Source of the DNA: Thaumasiovibrio sp043421945
Lineage (GTDB): Bacteria > Pseudomonadota > Gammaproteobacteria > Enterobacterales > Vibrionaceae
Assembly (NCBI GenBank): GCA_043421945.1
Contig: JBHOGO010000004.1
Location: 56,313-120,312, forward strand
Direction: 5' to 3'
DNA length: 64,000 nucleotides
Shown here: positions 34,799 to 44,527 of the stretch, one piece after another
How positions within the stretch are numbered: the first letter of the stretch is position 1
Layout of the letters: every line of letters begins with the position of its first letter
The notes under the pieces: model-generated
Seen by the model: only the letters and a program-made list of their open reading frames with translations
Database searches by the model: none
Told to the model about the DNA's origin: nothing
Made by a program: the position numbers and the translations under genes

Positions 34799-37639
34799 GT
34801 GCGATCTGGATTTATTGCGTTACTTAGTATCACCTTGATGGCTTGCAGTCATCTTTCTCCCTCTGTGTCAGAGTCATTGCCAAATGGCGTGACTTTAATT
34901 GATTCACATGACGTCGCACCGGGTGATACCGGTATTAGTTACAAAAAGTATCAGTTAGCTAACGGCTTAACGGTGATTATCCACCCTGATCACTCCGATC
35001 CATTGGTTCATGTTGATGTGACCTATCACGTTGGCTCTGCTCGAGAAGAGCAAGGGTATTCTGGCTTCGCGCATTTCTTTGAACACATGATGTTCCAAGG
35101 ATCAGAAAACGTCGGTGATCAAGAGCACTTTAGACTGATCACTGAAGCGGGTGGTACCTTAAATGGAACGACAAACCGCGATCGCACTAATTACTTCCAA
35201 ACTATTCCGTCTAACGAGCTTGAGAAAATTTTATGGCTGGAAGCGGATCGGATGGGTTTTTTACTTGATGCCGTTTCTCAGCAAAAATTTGAGATTCAGC
35301 GTGATACTGTTAAGAACGAACGCGCACAGCGTTATGAAAATCGCCCCTATGGCTTAATGTACGAAAGAATGGGGGAGGCACTATACCCACGTGAGCACCC
35401 TTATTCATGGCAAACTATTGGCTATATCGAAGACCTTAATCGTGTTGATGTTGATGACTTGAAAGCGTTTTTCTTACGTTGGTACGGCCCTAATAACGCC
35501 GTGTTGACGATTGGTGGAGACGTGGACAATGCAGCAACGCTTGAGTGGGTGAATAAATACTTCGGTTCAATACCGAGAGGGCCTGAAGCTGAGGCGGCCG
35601 ACAAGTGGCCAGTAGCGTTGGAGTCTGACCGCTTTATTACGCTAGAAGACAATATTCAACAGCCAATGCTCTTGATGGCTTGGCCTACCGAGTACCTCGG
35701 TAGTGAGCATGAAACATCACTGGATGTGCTGGCAAGGGTATTAGGGAGTGGCCGTAATAGTTTGCTTTACCAAGAGCTTGTCAAAACGGGGAAAGTGCTT
35801 GATGCCGGTGCTTTTCATGATTGTGCTGAATTAGCTTGTACCTTTTATGTCTATGCGATGGGCAATAGCGGTGATCAGGGTGACTTAACACTGATTCGCG
35901 AAGAGGTTATGGCAGTGCTCGACAAGATGGTTGAGCGTGGAATTAGTGACGCTGATATTGAAGAGATTATTGGCACGGTAGAAGCGAGTGTTGTTTTCGG
36001 TCTACAAAGCGTACGAGGTAAAGTCTCTCAGCTGGCGGCAAATGAGACGTTTTACGGACAACCCGACCGTTTAGTGACAGAGCTTGATAAACTGCAAAAT
36101 GTGACGCCTTCTGCGGTCGAAGCAGCGTTTGTACAACTCGTTCATCAACAGCCTTCTGTATCGTTGAGCACAGTACCGCAAGGTCAGCTTCAGCTAGCGG
36201 CTGCGGAGACGAATTATACGCCAGCACCTCGTGTTATTCCGGATGCACCGAAATCAGATGATTCGACGGTTTACATTAAGGCCGTCGACGATTTTGATCG
36301 CAGTGTAATGCCTTTACCGACAGCCCCAGCTGAAGTTCACCTTCCTACGCTTTATCGTTTTGATCTCGCCAATGATATTGATGTTCTTGGTACGGTTAAC
36401 CAAGAAACGCCGACAGTACAAATTCGGATATCGATCCCTGCAGGTCGTCGGGATGAGTTACCGGAGCAAGCAGGGTTAGCGTCGTTGACGGCGGCGATGA
36501 TGAATGAGGCGACGGCTAAGCGAACGGCAGAAGCACTTCAAACTGAGCTTGATAAACTCGGCAGCCGAGTGAGCTTTAGCTCCGCAACGTATTCAACAAC
36601 ACTCTCCATTACGACATTAGTGAAGCACTTAGACGCCACACTCGATATTGCTTATGAAAAGCTATGGCATCCAGGGTTTCAGCAGGCCGATTTTGACCGA
36701 ATTAAGCAGCAAAGTTTAGAAGGCGTTCGTTATGAGCAGCAACGCCCTGAATGGCTTGCTGGTGAAGCGATTCGTGAACTGCTGTTTGAGGGAACCCCCT
36801 TTGCACAATCAAAAGACGGCACGATAGAGAGCTTGTCAGCATTGACGCTCGATGATGTGAAAGCTTTTTATGAGGATAACTTTACCCCTTTAGGAAGCCG
36901 TATTGTTGTTGTCGGTGATATTGAACAAGCCTCACTAGAGGATAAATTATCAGCGTTGGGGAATTGGCAAGGAGCAGCGAAAGAGAGCTACCACGATTTT
37001 TCGTTTCCTGAGCGTGAAACGGGAGCCATTTGGTTAGTCGACCGCCCTAATGCGCCTCAGAGCCTTATCCGTATTGTTCGTCATGCAGAACCGTTCGATG
37101 CAACAGGTGAAATGTATCAAACTCAGCTGTCTAACTTCAATTTAGGCGGTAACTACAATAGCCGAATTAATCAAAACTTACGTGAAGATAAAGGCTATAC
37201 CTATGGGGCGGGTGGATACTTGATCGCTGGGCGTGAAATTGGCTATGTGAGTTATTACGCTCAAGTGCGTGCGGATGTCACTGGACCAGCTTTAGGTGAA
37301 ATGATCAATGAGATGAATGAAGCCGCAACGGCTGGCTTTACTAAGCAGGAAGTCGACTATATGCGCTTAGCTGTTGGACAAAAAGAGGCGCTCTCTTATG
37401 AAACGCCGAGTCAGAAAGCTGGGTTGCTTGCACAAATACAGACTTATGATTTGGATGAATCTTATATTGAAGAGCAGAACCATTTAGCCGCAACGATTAG
37501 CCAAGAGCGCTTAAACGCATTGGCTGCTAAGTGGTTTGACCCTGAGACATACCACATGATCGTGGTTGGCGATGCAACATTAGTACGTTCGCAGCTTGAA
37601 GCCCTTGAACTTCCGCTTTTTGACCTCAATATAGAGTAA
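34799..37639 (+). CDS. M16-family zinc metalloprotease, lipoprotein
   Basis: This pitrilysin/insulinase-type peptidase has two M16 repeats in one chain. The start is GTG at 34799, with AGGAG just upstream. An in-frame TTG at 34769 lies inside yqaA. The product has 946 aa. The signal peptide ends in lipobox TLMAC (C16), so it is probably anchored to a membrane facing the periplasm. The first repeat holds the inverted zinc motif HFFEH (residues 92-96) and a downstream glutamate region (NERAQRYENRPYG). The second repeat lacks HxxEH, as usual for the inactive half. A conserved R/Y substrate region (REDKGYTYGAGGY) lies near 800. Confidence 0.92.
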   Translation: MRSGFIALLSITLMACSHLSPSVSESLPNGVTLIDSHDVAPGDTGISYKKYQLANGLTVIIHPDHSDPLVHVDVTYHVGSAREEQGYSGFAHFFEHMMFQGSENVGDQEHFRLITEAGGTLNGTTNRDRTNYFQTIPSNELEKILWLEADRMGFLLDAVSQQKFEIQRDTVKNERAQRYENRPYGLMYERMGEALYPREHPYSWQTIGYIEDLNRVDVDDLKAFFLRWYGPNNAVLTIGGDVDNAATLEWVNKYFGSIPRGPEAEAADKWPVALESDRFITLEDNIQQPMLLMAWPTEYLGSEHETSLDVLARVLGSGRNSLLYQELVKTGKVLDAGAFHDCAELACTFYVYAMGNSGDQGDLTLIREEVMAVLDKMVERGISDADIEEIIGTVEASVVFGLQSVRGKVSQLAANETFYGQPDRLVTELDKLQNVTPSAVEAAFVQLVHQQPSVSLSTVPQGQLQLAAAETNYTPAPRVIPDAPKSDDSTVYIKAVDDFDRSVMPLPTAPAEVHLPTLYRFDLANDIDVLGTVNQETPTVQIRISIPAGRRDELPEQAGLASLTAAMMNEATAKRTAEALQTELDKLGSRVSFSSATYSTTLSITTLVKHLDATLDIAYEKLWHPGFQQADFDRIKQQSLEGVRYEQQRPEWLAGEAIRELLFEGTPFAQSKDGTIESLSALTLDDVKAFYEDNFTPLGSRIVVVGDIEQASLEDKLSALGNWQGAAKESYHDFSFPERETGAIWLVDRPNAPQSLIRIVRHAEPFDATGEMYQTQLSNFNLGGNYNSRINQNLREDKGYTYGAGGYLIAGREIGYVSYYAQVRADVTGPALGEMINEMNEAATAGFTKQEVDYMRLAVGQKEALSYETPSQKAGLLAQIQTYDLDESYIEEQNHLAATISQERLNALAAKWFDPETYHMIVVGDATLVRSQLEALELPLFDLNIE

Positions 37640-37647
37640 CAATCAAT

Positions 37648-37676
37648 AGCGCCAGTCTTCTGGTTGGCGCTTTTTT
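37648..37676 (+). terminator. Terminator after the M16 protease gene
   Basis: Arms AGCGCCA (37648-37654) and TGGCGCT (37665-37671) are followed by a T-run to 37676. Confidence 0.85.
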
Positions 37677-37769
37677 ATGCCCTTGGTATTGATCAGCATA
37701 GAAATCCTTTTCTAAGCTCGTTATGCTGGCGGTTATTATTATCATTCTTAACCAATGAGACATACCTTG

Positions 37770-39335
37770 ACTAACTTTACGCAACGGTTGCAACAAGTTG
37801 CTGCCAATCCAGACGCACTCACTCAATTTGGACGCGGCATAGAGCGAGAAGCCCTGCGCATCACTCCCCAAGGTAAGTTATCTGCAGAGCCTCACCCACA
37901 GGGGCTAGGAAGCGCGTTAACACACCAATGGATAACGACAGACTTTGCGGAGTCTTTGTTGGAGTTTATTACTCCTGTTTCAACCGATGTCTCAACCACT
38001 CTAGCTCAACTTTCTGATATTCATCGATTCAGCTATAGCGAGCTGAATAATGAGCAGCTCTGGCCGATGTCGATGCCATGTTTCGTGCAAGATCAAAATG
38101 AGATCGAATTGGCTCAATATGGACATTCGAATACAGGTCGTATGAAGACGTTGTATCGAGAAGGTTTAAAGCACCGATATGGCAGTGTGATGCAGATCAT
38201 ATCGGGTGTTCACTTCAACTTCTCATTTCCTGATGCTTTTTGGGATCAGTTATTTGGTGAACAACCTGCTGATTTGCGCCAAGATGCGATCTCAGATGCT
38301 TACTTTGGTTTAATTCGAAACTACTATCGCTACGGTTGGATCATTCCATACTTATTTGGGGCTTCCCCAGCACTCTGTGGATCGTTTATTAAAGCTTCTG
38401 CGTCTGAGCTTCCGTTTGAGACCGTTGGTCAGGGGACTCATTATCTTCCTAACGCGACAGCATTAAGGTTGAGCGACCTTGGCTATACAAATAACGCGCA
38501 AAGTAGCTTGCGTATTGGCTTTAATAGTATCGATCAGTATGTTGAGGGGCTTCAGGCTGCGATTCGTACGCCGTCAGCGGAATTTGCGGAAATCGGCGTT
38601 AAGGTGGGGGATGAGTATCGCCAATTAAACAGCAATGTGCTGCAAATTGAAAATGAACTCTATTCTCCTATTCGACCTAAGCGCGTCGCTCGCAGTGGTG
38701 AGAAGCCTTCAGGCGCATTGCAGCGTGCAGGTGTCGAATATATTGAAGTTCGCTCTTTGGACGTTAACCCATTTAGTCCTGTTGGTATTGATGAAGACCA
38801 GATTCGTTTCCTAGACCTCTTCCTAACTTGGGCGGTACTATCCCCTTCAGCAGATATGTCCGATGCTGAGCTTGACTGCTGGCGTCAAAACTGGAACAGC
38901 GTTGTACTTGATGGAAGAAACCCTGATCTCAAGCTTCAGATGGGCTGCGGTGATCCAATGTACTCATTACAAACGTTAGGCGCGAATTTATTTAGTGAAT
39001 TAAAGGCGATTGCTAAGCAAATCGATGCGGCCGAAGGTAATAGTGCATATACCGACACATGCGAGAAGCTTGCTGGTTGGGTTGAAAACCCTGAGTTGAC
39101 GCTATCTGCTCGTTTGTTAGATAAAATCATTGCGAATGAAAGTATTAGTTCTGTTGGCTACGAATTGGCCCAGCAGCATGTGCATAGCCTAGAGAATCAA
39201 GCATATCATCAGTTTAGCTATGAACAATTTATCACAGAGCGAGATGCCTCCTTTAAGCGCCAGGAGCAGGTAGAAGCTGAGGATACGATCTCATTTGACC
39301 AATTTCTTGCTGATTACTTTGCGGATATACACTGA
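37770..39335 (+). CDS. gshA: Glutamate-cysteine ligase GshA
   Basis: GshA makes gamma-glutamylcysteine, the first and limiting step of glutathione synthesis. The likely start is TTG at 37770 (MTNFTQRLQQVAANPDALTQ), which matches the N-terminus I recall for vibrio homologues and gives 521 aa. An ATG at 37755 would add five residues, and neither has a strong ribosome site. The family block FGRGIEREALRI is near 22-33. TTDFAESLLEFITPV, QIISGVHFNFSFP and EYIEVRSLDVNPFSPVGID are also present. It is followed by its own terminator. Confidence 0.94.
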   Translation, partial: TNFTQRLQQVAANPDALTQFGRGIEREALRITPQGKLSAEPHPQGLGSALTHQWITTDFAESLLEFITPVSTDVSTTLAQLSDIHRFSYSELNNEQLWPMSMPCFVQDQNEIELAQYGHSNTGRMKTLYREGLKHRYGSVMQIISGVHFNFSFPDAFWDQLFGEQPADLRQDAISDAYFGLIRNYYRYGWIIPYLFGASPALCGSFIKASASELPFETVGQGTHYLPNATALRLSDLGYTNNAQSSLRIGFNSIDQYVEGLQAAIRTPSAEFAEIGVKVGDEYRQLNSNVLQIENELYSPIRPKRVARSGEKPSGALQRAGVEYIEVRSLDVNPFSPVGIDEDQIRFLDLFLTWAVLSPSADMSDAELDCWRQNWNSVVLDGRNPDLKLQMGCGDPMYSLQTLGANLFSELKAIAKQIDAAEGNSAYTDTCEKLAGWVENPELTLSARLLDKIIANESISSVGYELAQQHVHSLENQAYHQFSYEQFITERDASFKRQEQVEAEDTISFDQFLADYFADIH

Positions 39336-39358
39336 TGTAGCATTATCAATCGGTTATG

Positions 39359-39384
39359 ATGGCAGCGAGAGCTGCCATTTTTTT
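39359..39384 (+). terminator. Terminator after gshA
   Basis: Perfect 8-bp arms ATGGCAGC (39359-39366) and GCTGCCAT (39371-39378) with a GAGA loop are followed by T to 39384. It lies immediately before the ribosome site of the next gene. Confidence 0.9.
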
Positions 39385-39394
39385 GAGGGATAGA

Positions 39395-40000
39395 ATGTAC
39401 AGACCATTGTTAACACTATTGTTGACTGTTGGATTGGTCGGATGCGCTGCACCACCACCGCCAAAGAATCAGTCTAATCTGTGTGAAATTTTTCGAGAGC
39501 AACCGAGTTGGTATAAAGATGCAAAGCGCATGGAAGACCAATGGGGTACCCCTATTCAAGTCGCTTTGGCCTTTGTAAAGCAGGAAAGTAGCTTCCGTCA
39601 CGATGCCAGACCACCAAAGAAAAAAGTGTTATGGGTGATCCCATGGGGGCATGTGAGTAGTGCTTATGGGTATGCTCAAGCGCAGGATCCCGCATGGAGC
39701 GATTACCAAAAAGCGACAAAGAATGGTGGGCGTCGCACAAACTTTGGTGATGCACTCATGTTTATCGGTTGGTACACCCACGAAACTCAGCGTCAGCTCG
39801 GTATTTCAAAATGGGACACATACAACCAGTATCTTGCCTATCATGAAGGCAGGGGCGGCTATAGCCGTGGCTCATATAACAGTAAACCTAATTTAATTAA
39901 AGTTGCTCGACGTGTCGAGCAGCAAGCCAAGGACTATGGGTGGCAGCTGAAGCAATGCCGCTCTGAATTAGAAAAAAATAGCAGCTGGTGGCCTTTTTAA
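39395..40000 (+). CDS. Lipoprotein with lytic-transglycosylase-like (SLT) domain
   Basis: From the ATG at 39395 (MYRPLLTLLLTVGLVGCAAP; GAGGGA upstream) it has 201 aa. The upstream in-frame ATG at 39356 lies in the gshA terminator. The lipobox is GLVGC (C17), followed by a Pro-rich linker. The goose-lysozyme/SLT-like domain has the probable catalytic E64 in FVKQESSF, then SSAYGYAQAQDPAW and YLAYHEGRGGYSRGSY. It is probably an outer-membrane-anchored peptidoglycan transglycosylase, conserved in this gshA-luxS position in vibrios. The substrate role is inferred from the fold. Confidence 0.86.
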   Translation: MYRPLLTLLLTVGLVGCAAPPPPKNQSNLCEIFREQPSWYKDAKRMEDQWGTPIQVALAFVKQESSFRHDARPPKKKVLWVIPWGHVSSAYGYAQAQDPAWSDYQKATKNGGRRTNFGDALMFIGWYTHETQRQLGISKWDTYNQYLAYHEGRGGYSRGSYNSKPNLIKVARRVEQQAKDYGWQLKQCRSELEKNSSWWPF

Positions 40001-40043
40001 TGAAGGTATCCATGCCAACTAAGGCCATCGAAAGGAGATTAAG

Positions 40044-40562
40044 ATGCCGTTATTAGACAGTTTTACCGTTGACCATACGCGAATGCATGCACCAGCAGTT
40101 CGTGTTGCAAAAGCAATGCAAACTCCCAAGGGCGATACCATCACCGTGTTTGATTTGCGTTTTTGTCGACCGAATGAAGAGATCCTTTCAGAAAAAGGTA
40201 TTCATACACTAGAGCACCTTTACGCTGGGTTTATGCGTAATCATCTTAACGCTGATGATATTGAAATTATCGATATCTCGCCGATGGGATGCCGAACAGG
40301 CTTCTATATGAGCTTGATAGGTACGCCAGAAGAGTCACGTGTTGCCGCTGCTTGGACGGCTGCAATGGAAGACGTATTGAAGGTGGTGTCGCAAGAGCAG
40401 ATCCCAGAGCTTAATGAGTATCAGTGTGGTACTGCCGCGATGCACTCTCTGGATGAAGCAAAGCAGATCGCGACGAACATTCTAGCAGCGGGCATTAACG
40501 TCAATAAGAATGATGAACTAGCGCTACCAGAAAGCATGCTTAAAGAACTGAACGTTAAGTAG
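40044..40562 (+). CDS. luxS: S-ribosylhomocysteine lyase LuxS (autoinducer-2 synthesis)
   Basis: LuxS cleaves S-ribosylhomocysteine to homocysteine and DPD, the precursor of autoinducer-2, and recycles the methyl cycle. It has 172 aa. The metal ligands H54 and H58 (HTLEHLYAGFMRNHL) and C128 (QCGTAAMH) are present, along with the catalytic region GCRTGFYMSLIG. The ribosome site AAAGGAGA is strong. A bidirectional terminator separates it from the convergent corB-like gene. Confidence 0.98.
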   Translation: MPLLDSFTVDHTRMHAPAVRVAKAMQTPKGDTITVFDLRFCRPNEEILSEKGIHTLEHLYAGFMRNHLNADDIEIIDISPMGCRTGFYMSLIGTPEESRVAAAWTAAMEDVLKVVSQEQIPELNEYQCGTAAMHSLDEAKQIATNILAAGINVNKNDELALPESMLKELNVK

Positions 40563-40620
40563 CTTAACTCGACATTGTGCTGATTGCTCGATGTTATAAA
40601 AAGCCCAAGTATTAAAGACA

Positions 40621-40653
40621 AAAAAGCCCAAAACACAGTGTTTCGGGCTTTTT
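40621..40653. terminator. Bidirectional terminator between luxS and the corB-like gene
   Basis: AAAAAGCCC (40621-40629) pairs with GGGCTTTTT (40645-40653), and the inner AAACAC (40631-40636) pairs with GTGTTT (40638-40643). A/T runs on both sides suit both directions. Confidence 0.88.
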
Positions 40654-40700
40654 ATATTTGAAGCTTTGCTAGCTATTGGGCTTGCTTACCGACTATTGGG

Positions 40701-41981
40701 TTAAGTGATCTCTTCAGGCGTACGCTCTGGCAATACTTTAACCTGCTTAATCATGTTCTCTGAGATTTCCATGATTTCCATCTGGTGCCCTTCAACAGCA
40801 AGGCTGAGCTGACTTTCGGGGATCTCTTCCAAGTGCTCTAAAATCAATCCGTTCAGCGTACGCGGTCCATTCGTTGGAAGTTTCCAATTAAGGCTCTTGT
40901 TGAGGTCGCGGATGTTTGCACTGCCTTCAATCAAAAAGCTACCGTCAGATTGCAAGGTAATCTCTTCTGCTAAGCTTGGTTGCATAGAAGTCGTAAACTC
41001 ACCAACAATCTCTTCGAGAATATCTTCCATCGTAATGAGGCCTTGAATATCACCGTACTCGTCGACGATGAGACCAATCCGCTCTTTATTACGTTGGAAC
41101 TTTAGAAGTTGCGTGTTGAGCGGCGTACCTTCAGGGATAAAGTAAACTTCATCGGCAGCACGTAATAGTGTCTCTTTATTAAACTCATTCTTTTCCATCA
41201 TGAGGCGGTAGGCTTCGCGCACTCGAAGCATACCGACGACTTCATCAATCTGGTCACGATAAAGGACAATACGTCCATGAGCTGAGTGGGTAAGCTGTCG
41301 AACGATCGATTTCCAGTCAGCGTTGACATCGATGGCCGCAATTTCGTTACGTGGCACCATGATATCTTCAACCGTCACATTCTCTAGGTCGAGAATAGAG
41401 ATAAGCATATCTTGGTGACGACGAGGAATTAGCCCACCGGCTTCGTTAACAATGGTACGTAATTCATCTGAGCTTAGATTCTCTTCATCGCCCTTACTGA
41501 CATCAAGCCCAAGAATCTTTAAGAAGGTATTGGTGATACCGTTGACGAGCCAGACAAGTGGGTAGAGTAAGCGCATTAATATTTTTAATACGATACTACT
41601 CGCGTAAGACACTTTTTCTGGGTACATCGAAGCCAGTGTTTTCGGTGTAACTTCAGCGAAGACTAGGACAACTAAGGTGAGTATACCCGTCGCAATCGCG
41701 ACACCAATATCACCGAACAGGCGCATGCCAAGAATCGTGGCAATCGCTGAGGCGAGGATATTGACGAGGTTGTTGCCAATAAGAATCAGCCCTATCAACC
41801 GATCAGGGCGAGATAAAAGCCCTTCAACACGTTTAGCGCCTTTATGACCATGATTGGCTAGGTGACGTAGCTTATAGCGATTAAGCGACATCATGCCAGT
41901 TTCAGAACCGGAGAAGTATCCGGAAATGACGATGAGTAATACCAATAGGGAGAATAATACTCCCGTGGATATGTCGTCCAA
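40701..41981 (-). CDS. corB: CorB/YfjD-type CNNM transmembrane protein (DUF21, CBS pair, CorC_HlyC)
   Basis: This is a magnesium/cobalt efflux-type protein of the CNNM family, called YfjD in E. coli. It has 426 aa. The DUF21 membrane domain (about 1-190) starts LVISGYFSGSETGMMSLNRY-like with three to four helices and the EVTPKTLA motif. A CBS pair (about 205-330; VEDIMVPRNEIAAID) and the C-terminal CorC_HlyC domain (about 345-426; LNGLILEHLEEIPE) follow. It lies with ypjD next to ffh, the same cluster as E. coli yfjD-ypjD-ffh. Ion specificity is inferred from the family. Confidence 0.9.
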   Translation of the reverse strand: MDDISTGVLFSLLVLLIVISGYFSGSETGMMSLNRYKLRHLANHGHKGAKRVEGLLSRPDRLIGLILIGNNLVNILASAIATILGMRLFGDIGVAIATGILTLVVLVFAEVTPKTLASMYPEKVSYASSIVLKILMRLLYPLVWLVNGITNTFLKILGLDVSKGDEENLSSDELRTIVNEAGGLIPRRHQDMLISILDLENVTVEDIMVPRNEIAAIDVNADWKSIVRQLTHSAHGRIVLYRDQIDEVVGMLRVREAYRLMMEKNEFNKETLLRAADEVYFIPEGTPLNTQLLKFQRNKERIGLIVDEYGDIQGLITMEDILEEIVGEFTTSMQPSLAEEITLQSDGSFLIEGSANIRDLNKSLNWKLPTNGPRTLNGLILEHLEEIPESQLSLAVEGHQMEIMEISENMIKQVKVLPERTPEEIT

Positions 41982-42059
41982 GAAGGTGTCCTTTGATTTT
42001 TAATATGAGATTACTTTGTACCGACTCCGTCAAAATAGTCAATCATTCAATGGTCAAAA

Positions 42060-42857
42060 TTAACCGCCGATGATCACTTCTTTGACAAAACGGCTACCAA
42101 AGTAGGCAAGAGTGAGAAGAAAAGCGCCAATAATAGAGAACCAGATGACCCGACGGCCTCTCCATCCCTTTTGGTAATGTCCCCACAATAAAACGGTATA
42201 AACGCACCACGCCAGCATAGAAAAGATGGCTTTGTGTGCCTTTCCTTGTGCAAACATGTCGCCAACAAACCATAATCCTGTTGCTAATGTCGAAGTGAGG
42301 AGCGCATGACCGATAAGAATGATCTTAAAGAGCTGGCGTTCAACAAGCATGAGCGGTGGCAGGTTAGGGTTAATTAATAGCTTTTTCTTGCTGCGCAATT
42401 TGTTATCAAGGTAAGCGAGTTGAATAGCATAAAGGCAGGCAATCATGAGCGTGGCGTACGCAAATAGAGCAAAAGAAATGTGCAGAAGAACATGGGGGTG
42501 TGCTTCTAAGTGAGTAATAAAGGCACCTGGCAGCATGGTTGCAGCACACAAATTTAAAGCAGCAAAGCTATAGACCACGGGTAACAAAAACCAAACTCGA
42601 ATTCGACTTGCAGCAAGCGTGGTTATCGAAGAAATAATAAAGCTAATTAAAGAGGCAACATTCAAGATGCTGAGATTTTGCCCAGCCCCACCTAAAATAA
42701 GGTCTTTCAGTAAGATGACATGCAACCCAAGAGCGATACCCGCCATGGTTAAGACGCGTCGAGACCGAATGCCTTCATTGTTCGTTAGGCCTGGAAGGAC
42801 CTGTGACAATGCCAAGCAATAAAAGCACGCCGCCATAACAGCCAGCATCATATCCAT
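42060..42857 (-). CDS. ypjD: YpjD, cytochrome c assembly (CcsA)-like inner-membrane protein
   Basis: The ATG at 42857 (MDMMLAVMAACFYCLALSQV) gives 265 aa. A GTG at 42884 is in frame but lacks a ribosome site, while GAG lies 9 bases before 42857. About eight hydrophobic segments form a CcsA/CcmC-like membrane domain. HLEAHPHVLLHISFALFAYA carries histidines of the kind that bind haem in relatives, and WFVGDMFAQGKAHKAIFSML follows. The role in the cell is not established. It is divergent from ffh. Confidence 0.87.
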   Translation of the reverse strand: MDMMLAVMAACFYCLALSQVLPGLTNNEGIRSRRVLTMAGIALGLHVILLKDLILGGAGQNLSILNVASLISFIISSITTLAASRIRVWFLLPVVYSFAALNLCAATMLPGAFITHLEAHPHVLLHISFALFAYATLMIACLYAIQLAYLDNKLRSKKKLLINPNLPPLMLVERQLFKIILIGHALLTSTLATGLWFVGDMFAQGKAHKAIFSMLAWCVYTVLLWGHYQKGWRGRRVIWFSIIGAFLLTLAYFGSRFVKEVIIGG

Positions 42858-43005
42858 AGTCAACAACTCGTTGATAATAAGCACATAGAGTGATAATTAT
42901 ACCGTGTGATTGCTTGAGTGGCTATCTGTAGATACCCGCCAAAGATTGAATCAGGTATACTGGGAAAATATTTGCCTTTTGGTCGCGTATTGAGCGAGTT
43001 GCATT

Positions 43006-44373
43006 ATGTTTGAGAATTTAACCGATCGACTGTCGCGCACGTTAAAAAATGTCAGCGGACGTGGACGTCTAACAGACGACAATATTAAAGACACCATGCG
43101 TGAAGTACGCATGGCATTACTGGAAGCTGATGTTGCGCTACCAGTAGTTCGAGATTTCGTTAAGCGCGTAAAAGAGCGTGCTGTAGGTACTGAAGTATCT
43201 AAAAGCCTGACCCCAGGTCAAGAGTTCATCAAGATTGTTCAAGCTGAGCTTGAATCTGTCATGGGTGAATCGAATGAAGCCCTAGATTTGGCCGCACAGC
43301 CACCTGCCGTTATTTTAATGGCTGGCCTGCAAGGTGCGGGTAAAACGACCAGTGTCGGTAAACTAGGTAAGTTTTTAAAAGAGAAACACAAGAAGAAAGT
43401 GCTGGTGGTGTCTGCCGACGTTTATCGTCCGGCCGCGATTAAGCAGCTAGAAACTCTCGCGACTGAAGTGGGCGTTGATTTCTTCCCTTCAACCGTCGAA
43501 CAGAAGCCGGTCGATATTGCGAAATCCGCATTAGAGCACGGTAAGTTAAAGTTCTACGACGTGGTAATTGTCGATACTGCAGGTCGTCTTGCGGTTGATG
43601 AAGAGATGATGGACGAAATCAAGTTCGTTCATGCTGAAATTAACCCAGTCGAAACGCTATTTGTTGTCGATGCAATGACAGGTCAAGATGCGGCAAATAC
43701 CGCGAAGGCCTTCAATGATGCATTGCCACTAACGGGTGTTATCTTAACCAAGGTTGATGGTGATGCGCGTGGTGGTTCGGCGCTGTCTGTTCGTCACATT
43801 ACGGGTAAGCCAATCAAGTTCTTGGGTGTGGGTGAGAAAACCGACGCACTAGAACCGTTCCACCCTGATCGTGTTGCATCACGTATTCTAGGCATGGGCG
43901 ACGTTCTGTCGTTGATTGAAGACCTAGAGCGTAACGTTGATAAAGATAAAGCGCAGCAGCTTGCGAAGAAATTTAAAGAGAAGAAAGGCTTTGACCTAGA
44001 AGACTTCCGCGATCAGCTGCAGCAGATGAACAATATGGGTGGCATGATGGGGATGATGGACAAGCTTCCAGGTATGTCTAACCTTCCTGCTAACGTTAAA
44101 GACCAAGTTGACGACAAGGTCTTCAATCAAATGGCTGCCATTATTAATTCAATGACGCAGAAAGAGCGTCAACGCCCTGAGTTGATTAAAGGTTCGCGTA
44201 AAAAACGTATTGCTGCCGGTTCTGGTACACAAGTACAAGATGTGAATAAACTGTTGAAACAGTTCACCCAGATGCAAAAAATGATGAAAAAAATGCAGAA
44301 GGGCGGTATGCGCAATATGATGAGAAACATGCAAGGAATGATGCCTGGCGGCGGTGGCTTCCCAGGTAGATAA
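43006..44373 (+). CDS. ffh: Signal recognition particle protein Ffh
   Basis: Ffh is the SRP54 homologue that binds 4.5S RNA and signal sequences and docks with FtsY. It has 455 aa. The N domain covers 1-90. The G domain has GLQGAGKTTSVGKLGKFL (about 107-124), DVYRPAAIKQL, DTAGRLAVDEEMM and TKVDGDARGGSALS. The C-terminal M domain is very methionine-rich (NMGGMMGMMDKLPGM and a long MMKKMQKGGMRNMMRNM tail), with the RNA-binding GSRKKRIAAGSGT. A terminator-like hairpin separates it from rpsP. Confidence 0.97.
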   Translation: MFENLTDRLSRTLKNVSGRGRLTDDNIKDTMREVRMALLEADVALPVVRDFVKRVKERAVGTEVSKSLTPGQEFIKIVQAELESVMGESNEALDLAAQPPAVILMAGLQGAGKTTSVGKLGKFLKEKHKKKVLVVSADVYRPAAIKQLETLATEVGVDFFPSTVEQKPVDIAKSALEHGKLKFYDVVIVDTAGRLAVDEEMMDEIKFVHAEINPVETLFVVDAMTGQDAANTAKAFNDALPLTGVILTKVDGDARGGSALSVRHITGKPIKFLGVGEKTDALEPFHPDRVASRILGMGDVLSLIEDLERNVDKDKAQQLAKKFKEKKGFDLEDFRDQLQQMNNMGGMMGMMDKLPGMSNLPANVKDQVDDKVFNQMAAIINSMTQKERQRPELIKGSRKKRIAAGSGTQVQDVNKLLKQFTQMQKMMKKMQKGGMRNMMRNMQGMMPGGGGFPGR

Positions 44374-44474
44374 AGGGTTTAACTCGCTGTGGGCAAAGGC
44401 ATTGGCGAAAAAATAGCTAAAGCAGTTGCAATCACGCTGATAAAGAGTAAAATTCCCGAGCTTAATTTGGCACG

Positions 44475-44506
44475 GACCCCGTTATTTTGGCGGGGTCATT
44501 TATTTT
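44475..44506 (+). terminator. Terminator-like hairpin between ffh and rpsP
   Basis: Arms GACCCCG (44475-44481) and CGGGGTC (44491-44497) are followed by ATTTATTTT. The interrupted T-run makes it moderate in strength and could allow partial read-through. Confidence 0.65.
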
Positions 44507-44527
44507 CAGTAATGCAAAGAGGACGAT

